A stretch of 60,200 bases of DNA from a virus: IMG/VR virus record IMGVR_UViG_3300044701_002545, positions 1-60,200 of that record. One strand, written 5' to 3'. A model generated the notes under the pieces. That model had not been told where the DNA came from. It did no database searches and saw only the letters and a list, made by a program, of their open reading frames with translations. Positions within the stretch are counted from its first letter, which is position 1; each line of letters opens with the position of its first letter. Below are positions 48,447 to 56,320 of this stretch, one piece after another. The position numbers and the translations under genes were made by a program.

Positions 48447-51008
48447 ATGTTAAATCCTTTTTTCCTTCAAGGGTCAGCAGGCGAACAAGGTCTTATTCAA
48501 GACTTAATAAACGAACAGCTTCGCATGTATGGAACTGATGTTTATTATTTGCCCAGAAAATACATAACCGAAAAAACGGTTATGAGAGAAGTTATAGAAT
48601 CTTTGTTTGATTATGCTTATCCAATAGAGGCTTATATTAATAGTTTTGATGGTTATTCTGACAACCCCACTATTCTATCAAAATTTGGTATTCAGGCATT
48701 GAATGAAATAGTTTTAACAATTTCTAGAGAAAGATTTCAAAATTATATTTCACCTCTTATCAAAAATCAACCAAATGTAAAACTTTCTAGTAGACCTAAG
48801 GAAGGGGATTTAGTTTATTTTCCTTTAGGTGATAGATTGTTTGAAATTAAATATGTTGAACATGAAAAACCATTTTATCAATTAAACACCAACTATACAT
48901 ATGAACTTAGATGTGAATTGTTTAGATATGAAGATGAAGTTATCGATACTGGAATTGATCAAATAGATGATGAAAATGCTGGTGTTGGAATTGGTTCTGA
49001 GTTGTTTAGTGGTGTAGGCATAACACAAACACTAACTCTTACAGGAGTGGGATCGACTGCACGAGCAGTAACGTCTATTGTAAATGGTGCTATACGATTT
49101 ATTTCAGTTACAAACAGAGGTGGGGGATATACATCAACACCGACAGTCGCAATATCTTCTGCTCCAAGTGGTGGTTTAACTGGTGTAGCTACAGCATTAA
49201 TGATTGGTGGAATAGTTGTATGCAATGATAATATAAATCCACAAGCAAAATCTGTTCAATCAGTGCAAATAATTAATCCTGGATATGGATATACTGTTGC
49301 TCCAGGAATTAAATTTATTGGTGGAAAAGGATCGGGTGCAGCTGCTATCGCAGGAATAGGAACTACTGGTAGTGTTGGAATTGTTACTTTAACTTCTGTT
49401 GGTTCTGGATATACATCAACACCAACAGTTACGTTTAGTGCTCCAAAACATGTTGGTGCTGCAGCAACTGCCACGCTTGATTATCCTATAGTTGGTGGTG
49501 GAGTAAGTGTTGTATCTGCAACTATAAGTATAGGTGCATCTTCATTCCTATTCCCTGGAGGGACAACCGGCGGTGTATTCTATAAAACTGCGCCAACTGT
49601 TACTTTCTCGCTACCACCAGGATCTGCCAGTGCGGCCGCTGCAACAGCAACACTTTCCAACTATAATCAAACTGGAGGTACAGTACAATCTGTTGCAATT
49701 ACAACTGGAGGAAAGTTCTATACCAGTGCTCCAACAGTAACTATATCTCATCCTGGAACTAGTTTTGCTGCAGCAACAATAGACATTGGTGGTGGGATAG
49801 ATGGATCTTCGATTAATCCAGCTTCAATTGCATTTAGCACAACGGGAAGAGCATACACTACTGCACCTATTGTTGCTATTAGCACGGGAGGTATATATGG
49901 AAATGTTGCACCAACAATAGTTGCTGTTGGAATTGCAACAATAGATCCAATCACTGGAATTGTAACAGCCGTAGGATTCTCAACCGCAGATCCTTGGTGT
50001 GTAGGAACTGGAGCAACAGTTGGTTCTGGATATACTGTTCCACCAAATATAACCTTCTCAGGAAGTCCCTCACCAGTACAAGCAACTGCAACAGCAACAA
50101 TATCTATTGCCGGTACAGTTAATACTCTTTCTATTGGAAATAGTGGCTTTGGTTATGTGTCAACACCAATAGTAACAATTTCAGCGCCTGTAGGAGGAAC
50201 TGAAGGATTTAGAGCTCTTGGAATAGCAACTATCAGATTCAATTCCGTTTCATCATCGGGTACTTTGGGAATAGGATCAACTCAAATTAGTGGAATCAAT
50301 ACAACAAACATTGTGGTTGGTGATCGAGTAAGACTTGGAGTTGGTTACAGTGATCTTTACAATTTTATACCCGACAACACATTCGTAACTTCAATTGGAT
50401 CAAGCACAGTATTCATCAATAATGCAGCAACAAATGTTGGAATTGCAACATCTGTATTTGAATTTGGAATTGATAAATGCGGTATTGTGACTGGAATAGC
50501 AGTTACATATGGTGGTGGTGGATATTTACATCCACCGACAGTAACGATTTCAAACAATGTATCTGAGAAGAACTATGTCGAAATAATACCAGGAATATCA
50601 ACAGCAATTGGAATAGCATCGGTCAATTCTTCAGGAAATATTTCTGCAATCAATGTAATTGATTCGGGATATGGATACATTCTCAATCCAGAAATTACAA
50701 TATCAAATCCATCTTTAGTTGGTGTTGGAACGTATCAGTTTAACGAAATAATAACAGGAAGTATAAGTGGAGTAACTGCTAGAGTGAGATCCTGGAACGC
50801 CACTACAAATAAACTTGAGATTTCGAATGTCACAGGTTCATTTATTGCAGGAGAATCAATTGTTGGATCAGCATCTTCAGCATCATATGCTTTACTTTCA
50901 ACAAATGAAAATAACATAAACGATGGATATACGGATAATGAAAACATAGAGATTGAAGCTGATGATATTATCGATTTCAGCGAAAAAAATCCTTTTGGAA
51001 TGCCCTAA
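48447..51008 (+). CDS. gp14: Neck protein gp14 with large repeat insertion, 853 aa
   Basis: The first 175 residues (ERFQNYISPLIKNQPNVKLS, and ELRCELFRYEDEVIDTGIDQ) and the last 30 (DGYTDNENIEIEADDIIDFS and NPFGMP) match T4 gp14, which has only 256 residues. About 600 residues between these ends are glycine-rich units such as TNRGGGYTSTPTVAI, NPGYGYTVAPGIKF, SVGSGYTSTPTVTF and NSGFGYVSTPIVTI. The same unit occurs in gp7 and gp8. The insertion would decorate the neck, perhaps as whiskers; this is inference. Confidence 0.88.
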   Translation: MLNPFFLQGSAGEQGLIQDLINEQLRMYGTDVYYLPRKYITEKTVMREVIESLFDYAYPIEAYINSFDGYSDNPTILSKFGIQALNEIVLTISRERFQNYISPLIKNQPNVKLSSRPKEGDLVYFPLGDRLFEIKYVEHEKPFYQLNTNYTYELRCELFRYEDEVIDTGIDQIDDENAGVGIGSELFSGVGITQTLTLTGVGSTARAVTSIVNGAIRFISVTNRGGGYTSTPTVAISSAPSGGLTGVATALMIGGIVVCNDNINPQAKSVQSVQIINPGYGYTVAPGIKFIGGKGSGAAAIAGIGTTGSVGIVTLTSVGSGYTSTPTVTFSAPKHVGAAATATLDYPIVGGGVSVVSATISIGASSFLFPGGTTGGVFYKTAPTVTFSLPPGSASAAAATATLSNYNQTGGTVQSVAITTGGKFYTSAPTVTISHPGTSFAAATIDIGGGIDGSSINPASIAFSTTGRAYTTAPIVAISTGGIYGNVAPTIVAVGIATIDPITGIVTAVGFSTADPWCVGTGATVGSGYTVPPNITFSGSPSPVQATATATISIAGTVNTLSIGNSGFGYVSTPIVTISAPVGGTEGFRALGIATIRFNSVSSSGTLGIGSTQISGINTTNIVVGDRVRLGVGYSDLYNFIPDNTFVTSIGSSTVFINNAATNVGIATSVFEFGIDKCGIVTGIAVTYGGGGYLHPPTVTISNNVSEKNYVEIIPGISTAIGIASVNSSGNISAINVIDSGYGYILNPEITISNPSLVGVGTYQFNEIITGSISGVTARVRSWNATTNKLEISNVTGSFIAGESIVGSASSASYALLSTNENNINDGYTDNENIEIEADDIIDFSEKNPFGMP

Positions 51009-51011
51009 ATA
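51005..51011 (+). promoter_or_regulatory. Late promoter CTAAATA
   Basis: Overlaps the gp14 stop and lies 23 bases before the gp15 ATG. Confidence 0.75.
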
Positions 51012-51033
51012 GATTTTAATAAAAGTAATTAAA

Positions 51034-52035
51034 ATGTTTGAGTATTTTTACAACGAAATTCTTAGAAAAACCGTTATATCATTTGGTTCTTTATTCAATG
51101 ATATAAAAATAAAGCATACAAATTCTTCGGATCAAGTTGTTAGTGTCATAAAAGTGCCACTTGCGTATGGCCCAACGCAAAAATTTCTTGCGAGAATAGA
51201 ACAGTCTCCAGACTTAAATAAACCCGTTCAAATTACATTACCAAGAATGTCTTTTGAATTTACAGGTTTAACTTATGATGCATCAAGAAAATCTACAACA
51301 ACTCAAACATTTACTGTAAAGGATTCGACTGATGGTTCAATAACCAAAAAAGCATATTTGCCTGTTCCGTATAATATGCAATTTGAGTTATCGATCATGG
51401 CAAAATTGAATGACGATGCTTTACAAATTGTTGAGCAAATTTTACCTTACTTTCAACCAGCATATACATTATCAGTTAATTTAGTTGAAGAATTAAATGA
51501 AAAGAGAGATATACCTGTAATATTAGAAAATATTACGATGCAGGATGATTATGAAGGAAACTTTACGACCAGAAGAGTTCTATTATACACACTAAGATTT
51601 ACTGCTAAGATTTATCTTTTTGGACCTATTTCTACAGCAACCAAAGATATTATCAAGAAGACCACAATCAGTTATATTACTGGAGATTCTACTATTACAC
51701 CAACAAGGGAAGTTGTATATTCTGCAGAACCAAGAGCTATAAAAAATTATACAGGAACAGTTTTAACAGTTCTAGCTAAAGATATTACAACTACAGATAT
51801 TCTTGTTGAAGTTGATGATGCATCTTCAATTTCTGCAAACACCTATTTGGATTTGGAAGGAGAAGAGGTATACGTTAAGTTAGTGTCCGGAAATGTTTTA
51901 ACTGTAGATAGGGGTAGAGACGAAACAACTATTACTTCTCATTTAAGAGGTTCTAGTGTTAAATCAATTACAGCAGCAGATAATTTGCTAATCGAAGACG
52001 GAGATGATTTTGGATTTAGTGGATCGACGTTATGA
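51034..52035 (+). CDS. gp15: Tail sheath stabiliser gp15
   Basis: A 333-residue protein; T4 gp15 is 272. MFEYFYNEILRKTVISFGSL, IKVPLAYGPTQKFLARIEQS and ITLPRMSFEFTGLTYD are characteristic. The last 80 residues (after SAEPRAIKNYTGT) are an extension with an EEVYVKLVSGN then LTVDRGRDETTITSHLRG, a module also seen in gp7 and the DUF4815 protein. gp15 caps the tail and joins it to the neck. Its stop overlaps the gp16 start. Confidence 0.92.
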   Translation: MFEYFYNEILRKTVISFGSLFNDIKIKHTNSSDQVVSVIKVPLAYGPTQKFLARIEQSPDLNKPVQITLPRMSFEFTGLTYDASRKSTTTQTFTVKDSTDGSITKKAYLPVPYNMQFELSIMAKLNDDALQIVEQILPYFQPAYTLSVNLVEELNEKRDIPVILENITMQDDYEGNFTTRRVLLYTLRFTAKIYLFGPISTATKDIIKKTTISYITGDSTITPTREVVYSAEPRAIKNYTGTVLTVLAKDITTTDILVEVDDASSISANTYLDLEGEEVYVKLVSGNVLTVDRGRDETTITSHLRGSSVKSITAADNLLIEDGDDFGFSGSTL

Positions 52036-52457
52036 AAATGACAAAAAAATTTGATGGATTGGAAGAAGCATTCAATGTAGATACTGAAATAGTACACGTT
52101 GATGAGCAAGAAAAGACAATACAAAAAGCACAGACATCAGTCGATGATGTGAAAAAAGATTATGAATACACTAGAGGGAATTTGTATTCTTTAATTGAAA
52201 AAGGTCAAGAAGCAATAAATGGAATTCTTGAACTAGCACAAGAAAGTGAAATGCCAAGAGCATATGAAGTAGCAGGTCAACTTATTAAAAATGTTGCAGA
52301 TGCGACAGACAAATTAATGGATCTACAGAAGAAATTAAAAGACATTGAAGAAGAGAAACCAAAAGGTCCTACTACAGTAAACAATGCACTTTTTGTTGGT
52401 TCTACTGCAGAATTAGCTAAGCTCTTAAAACAACAAAAACCAGATGAAAACGTTTAA
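52032..52457 (+). CDS. gp16: Small terminase subunit gp16
   Basis: A 141-residue, highly helical protein (T4 gp16 is 164). A central helical pair (LYSLIEKGQEAINGILELA then VAGQLIKNVADATDKLMDLQ) forms the ring-forming core. It recognises DNA and stimulates gp17. The ATG overlaps the gp15 stop (GTTATGA). A second ATG six bases downstream is an alternative. The stop overlaps the 51-aa gene. Confidence 0.88.
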   Translation: MKMTKKFDGLEEAFNVDTEIVHVDEQEKTIQKAQTSVDDVKKDYEYTRGNLYSLIEKGQEAINGILELAQESEMPRAYEVAGQLIKNVADATDKLMDLQKKLKDIEEEKPKGPTTVNNALFVGSTAELAKLLKQQKPDENV

Positions 52458-52599
52458 GCAGTTTCAAGAAGAGTGGACTAATAAATATAAAAAGAGTATT
52501 GACTGCTCAAATCCAAAAGGATTTTCTCAACGTGCTCATTGTGCGGGGAGAAAGAAAAGAGCAAAAGGCGAAGAAACTAAATCCAAATCAGTTGAATGA
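52444..52599 (+). CDS. Small basic protein with capsid-targeting-like N-terminus
   Basis: The 51-residue product begins MKTFKQFQEEW, the same tag as the proteins at 6044 and 6733, with FQE as a possible gp21 site. The C-terminal part CSNPKGFSQRAHCAGRKKR is a conserved cysteine-basic module I recall from other cyanophage head genes. It overlaps gp16 by 14 bases and the next start by four. Likely an internal head protein by tag and position. Confidence 0.75.
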   Translation: MKTFKQFQEEWTNKYKKSIDCSNPKGFSQRAHCAGRKKRAKGEETKSKSVE

Positions 52600-54338
52600 A
52601 GAATCCAAAGTTCTCCCACAAAACACCACATCTAAAGGGGAAACAACATCAGTTAGATCCCAATTTAGATCTCAAACAATTAGTTCATCACGCAGCAGTT
52701 CAATATGTTGATCGTGATGCTGATGGTGATGTGGATGTTTATGACAACCCCAAAAGAAAAACACCAGACGAGAATCCAAAAGATATTAACGTCAGTACTG
52801 GATCCAAAAAACTTCTTGCTAAGCAAAAAGGAGAATTGAAACATACCAAAGTTGGTATGGCATACGAAGGATCATTACATAAATGGTTTAAGTCTTCCAG
52901 TTCTAAAGATGGAAAACCTGGATGGGTAAATGTTGTTACAGGTGGAACATGTGCAAGTGATGAACCTAGAGAAGGAACTCCAAAATGCGTTTCCTCTGCT
53001 AAGAGAGCAAGTATGACGCCAGCAGAGAGACTTTCCGCAGCAAGAAGAAAAAAAGCAGCAGATCCTGGTCAGCAACAAAAATCAGGCGCTGCAAAGCCAA
53101 CTTATGTTTCTACAGATTCACCTAAAGAGAAAATGAAAGAAGAAATTGAAGTAAAAGAAGCAAAAGATAAACCAGGAAAGAGTAGTGGTAAAAAAGATGC
53201 TTGTTATCATAAAGTAAAGTCTCGTTATAGTGTTTGGCCAAGTGCATATGCTTCTGGAGCCTTGGTTAAGTGTCGCAAAGTCGGTGCTGCAAATTGGGGC
53301 ACCAAAACAGAAGAAATGCATATGCATGAAGAGGAAAGATATTGTCCTCTTTGTAAGAAGAGAGAAACTAGATCAGAATGTTCTTATGGGGAAAAGGCGT
53401 GGGATAAAGTTTCTGTGAAAGATGAAGAATACTCTATGGCAAGATCTGAATTGAGTACCATAGTAGATGCTGTAAGAAGACTAAAATCTAAAGTAGAAAA
53501 TGGTGAAGGAAATCTTGAGGCATGGGTTCAATCAAAAATTACCAAGGCAGCAGACTATATTGACACTGCGGCAGATTATGTTATGGGAGGCGAGATGGAT
53601 GAGATGAAGTGTTGGCCTGGTTATGAAAAGAAGGGAACTCAAAAACTTTTTGGAAAGAAGTATAATCGTTGCGTTAAAAAAGAAGACGTAACTATTGAAG
53701 ATGCTGACGGAAATACATTTGCTGAAATTGTTGATGTAATCAAACCAGAACCAATCAAAGGATTTAAATCTCAAGTTGAAGAGGCAACTCGTTTACAATC
53801 ACAAACTGGAAATGTTGTTATGGTTACTCTCTCTTGGAGAGGAAAGTATTACGCACTAAAAATCTTTTTCCCACAAGTGAAGTTGCCAACCCGTAAAGAA
53901 ATCAATGATGAACTTCAAAAAGTTTATCCTGGATCGATGGTAGTTCATCATACAGTATCTGAGATTCAACCTGGCCAACCACTAGTTCAATCCATCGGTC
54001 CTCAGGGAGGTAGTTTTGCATCTCCAGGACCATCTAAAAAATACGTTAAACCATATGGAGAACAGGTAGAATTCAATGAAGATTGGCAAAAAGTAAATCG
54101 TCAAGATAAAACAGATGGATTGAGTCCTGCTGCAGTTAAAGCCTATAGACGCGAAAATCCAGGTTCAAAACTTCAAACTGCCGTAACTGAAAAGAATCCA
54201 GAAGGCAAAAGAGCAAAGCGTCGTTCTTCATTCTGCAGACGTATGAAGGGAATGAAATCAAAACTTACCTCAGCAGAAACTGCAAGAGATCCAGATTCAA
54301 GAATCAACAAAGCACTTCGTCGTTGGAATTGTAACTGA
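52596..54338 (+). CDS. Mosaic basic virion-type protein between gp16 and gp17, 580 aa
   Basis: Recognisable segments in order: HHAAVQYVDRDADGDVDVYD (a calcium-binding-like acidic loop); LHKWFKSSSSKDGKPGWVNV to KCVSSAKRASMTPAERLSAA; DACYHKVKSRYSVWPSAYAS then GALVKCRKVGAANWG (DUF5872-like); an acidic central part; GYEKKGTQKLFGKKYNRCVK; and a final RRSSFCRRMKGMKSKLTSAE basic tail. Such modules recur singly in other phages. It is placed where T4 has nothing between gp16 and gp17. It may be a head-associated or packaging-related protein; unproven. ATG overlaps the previous stop. Confidence 0.75.
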   Translation: MKNPKFSHKTPHLKGKQHQLDPNLDLKQLVHHAAVQYVDRDADGDVDVYDNPKRKTPDENPKDINVSTGSKKLLAKQKGELKHTKVGMAYEGSLHKWFKSSSSKDGKPGWVNVVTGGTCASDEPREGTPKCVSSAKRASMTPAERLSAARRKKAADPGQQQKSGAAKPTYVSTDSPKEKMKEEIEVKEAKDKPGKSSGKKDACYHKVKSRYSVWPSAYASGALVKCRKVGAANWGTKTEEMHMHEEERYCPLCKKRETRSECSYGEKAWDKVSVKDEEYSMARSELSTIVDAVRRLKSKVENGEGNLEAWVQSKITKAADYIDTAADYVMGGEMDEMKCWPGYEKKGTQKLFGKKYNRCVKKEDVTIEDADGNTFAEIVDVIKPEPIKGFKSQVEEATRLQSQTGNVVMVTLSWRGKYYALKIFFPQVKLPTRKEINDELQKVYPGSMVVHHTVSEIQPGQPLVQSIGPQGGSFASPGPSKKYVKPYGEQVEFNEDWQKVNRQDKTDGLSPAAVKAYRRENPGSKLQTAVTEKNPEGKRAKRRSSFCRRMKGMKSKLTSAETARDPDSRINKALRRWNCN

Positions 54339-54353
54339 TAGGTAGGTTTTGTT

Positions 54354-55997
54354 ATGTCTGATGTATATCTTGGTAATCCGCTTTTAAAAAAAGCAAATAC
54401 TCCTATTGAGTTCACACAAGAACAGATTGAGGAATTCATTAGGTGTAAGGATGATCCCGTTTACTTTGCGAATAATTATGTAAAAATTGTAACTCTGGAT
54501 CACGGTCTCCAGACTTTTAAACCATATCATTTCCAAGAGAAGTTAATTAATAATTTCCACAATCACAGATTTAATATCTGTAAGATGCCACGACAGACTG
54601 GTAAATCTACCACTGTAGTATCTTTTCTATTGCATTATGCAGTTTTTAATGATAATGTCAATATTGGTATTCTTGCAAACAAAGCAGCAACTGCAAGAGA
54701 ACTTTTAGATAGATTGCAAACTGCATATGAGAATCTTCCAAAATGGATGCAACAAGGTATTATTTCTTGGAATAAAGGTTCATTAGAACTTGAAAACGGT
54801 TCCAAGATTTTGGCAGCATCAACTTCTGCATCTGCTGTTCGAGGAATGTCATTCAACATTCTATTCTTGGACGAATTTGCATTCGTTCCAAATCATATTG
54901 CGGATTCATTCTTTGCATCCGTATATCCAACGATTACTTCTGGTAAACAAACCAAAGTTATCATAGTTTCCACTCCACATGGTATGAACCATTTCTACCG
55001 CATGTGGCACGATGCAGAAAAGGGTAAAAATGAATATGTTTATACTGATGTCCATTGGAGCGAAGTTCCGGGAAGGGATGAGGAATGGAAGAAGCAAACA
55101 ATAGCCAATACTTCAGATTCCCAGTTTAAGGTTGAGTTTGAATGCGAATTCTTAGGATCTGTTGATACACTCATTGCACCATCTAAACTCAGAAACCTCG
55201 TATACGACCACCCTAAGACCCGCAACGCAGGTTTAGATGTATATGTTGACCCACAAGAGCAACACGATTACTTAGTAACTGTAGACGTTGCTAGAGGTGT
55301 TGGAAATGATTACTCAGCATTTACAGTTGTCGATATTACACAGTTTCCTCACAGACTTGTAGCAAAGTATAGAAACAATGAAATAAAACCAATGCTTTTT
55401 CCAAGCATAATTTATGATCTTGCAAAAAGTTATAATGACGCATACATTTTGTGCGAAGTTAATGACGTTGGCGATCAGGTTGCAAGTATTCTCCAATACG
55501 ATTTAGAGTACAATAATCTTCTCATGTGTTCCATGAGAGGCCGTGCTGGGCAAATAGTTGGTCAAGGATTTTCTGGAAAGAAAACTCAACTTGGAGTTAA
55601 GATGTCCAAAACTGTAAAAAAAATTGGATGCCTTAACCTCAAAACAATGATTGAGGAAGATAAACTTTATTTAAATGATTATGATGTTATTTCTGAGTTA
55701 ACAACTTTTATTCAAAAACATAACTCTTTTGAAGCAGAAGAGGGATGTAATGATGACCTTGCTATGTGTCTTGTAATATATGCATGGTTAGTTGCTCAAG
55801 ATTATTTCAAAGAACTTACTGATCAAGATGTAAGAAAAAGATTATACGAAGAACAAAAAAATCAAATTGAGCAGGACATGGCTCCATTTGGATTCATATC
55901 AGATGGTTTGGGAGAAAGTAGTTTTGTTGATGATGAAGGTGATAGGTGGTATGTTGATGAATATGGAGATAGATCGTATATGTGGGATTATATGTAA
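54354..55997 (+). CDS. gp17: Large terminase subunit gp17
   Basis: A 547-residue ATP-driven DNA packaging motor and nuclease (T4 gp17 is 610). Walker A is PRQTGKST at residues 79-86, Walker B ILFLDE at 169-174 with catalytic Glu174, and a nuclease Asp in VTVDVARGVGNDYSAF. The C-terminus is acidic and aromatic (WYVDEYGDRSYMWDYM). The stop overlaps the next ATG. Confidence 0.95.
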   Translation: MSDVYLGNPLLKKANTPIEFTQEQIEEFIRCKDDPVYFANNYVKIVTLDHGLQTFKPYHFQEKLINNFHNHRFNICKMPRQTGKSTTVVSFLLHYAVFNDNVNIGILANKAATARELLDRLQTAYENLPKWMQQGIISWNKGSLELENGSKILAASTSASAVRGMSFNILFLDEFAFVPNHIADSFFASVYPTITSGKQTKVIIVSTPHGMNHFYRMWHDAEKGKNEYVYTDVHWSEVPGRDEEWKKQTIANTSDSQFKVEFECEFLGSVDTLIAPSKLRNLVYDHPKTRNAGLDVYVDPQEQHDYLVTVDVARGVGNDYSAFTVVDITQFPHRLVAKYRNNEIKPMLFPSIIYDLAKSYNDAYILCEVNDVGDQVASILQYDLEYNNLLMCSMRGRAGQIVGQGFSGKKTQLGVKMSKTVKKIGCLNLKTMIEEDKLYLNDYDVISELTTFIQKHNSFEAEEGCNDDLAMCLVIYAWLVAQDYFKELTDQDVRKRLYEEQKNQIEQDMAPFGFISDGLGESSFVDDEGDRWYVDEYGDRSYMWDYM

Positions 55998-56239
55998 TGA
56001 ACACTGAAGAAGATTTTGATAAGCAAATAAAACTTGGGCACCTTTTACTGAATGATAGAAAATGTAGGACTTGTGGTGAACTAAAAAATTTGGTTGATGA
56101 ATTTTATAGAACTCGCAAGGATAGAGGTCCAGTAGCATCATCATATTCATATGAGTGTAAAGAATGCACTATAAAACGAGTTGTTATTGGAAAAATACAA
56201 CGTAACGTTTTTGGTAAATGGGAATATCCTGACTGGTAA
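55997..56239 (+). CDS. Small zinc-ribbon protein, 80 aa
   Basis: ATG 55997 overlaps the gp17 stop; an in-frame start at 55982 would lie inside gp17. Two CxxC pairs (CRTC and CKEC) about 31 residues apart predict a zinc ribbon; the segment SSYSYECKECTIKR parallels FSYYCLECSK of the 270-467 gene. A DNA- or RNA-binding accessory of packaging is plausible but not shown. Confidence 0.8.
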   Translation: MNTEEDFDKQIKLGHLLLNDRKCRTCGELKNLVDEFYRTRKDRGPVASSYSYECKECTIKRVVIGKIQRNVFGKWEYPDW

Positions 56240-56279
56240 TCCATTCACGTCATGTTTCCCCCACGAAAAGTATATTTTT

Positions 56280-56287
56280 AATAAATA
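56280..56287 (+). promoter_or_regulatory. Late promoter AATAAATA for tail tube and sheath
   Basis: Lies 34-41 bases before the gp18 ATG; no hairpin or terminator is visible in the 81-base spacer. Confidence 0.75.
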
Positions 56288-56320
56288 TTTTCAGACAAAC
56301 TGAGATTTACGGAGAAAAAC

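Noticed and set aside
24765-51000. Minus-strand open frames across gp6, gp7, gp10-like, DUF4815 and gp14
   Set aside because: They are antisense shadows of long repeat-rich genes, with composition (many V, P, T and I) expected from reverse reading and no start signals.
52480-52492. AATAAATA as a late promoter
   Set aside because: It lies inside the 51-aa gene and no gene starts shortly after it on this strand.
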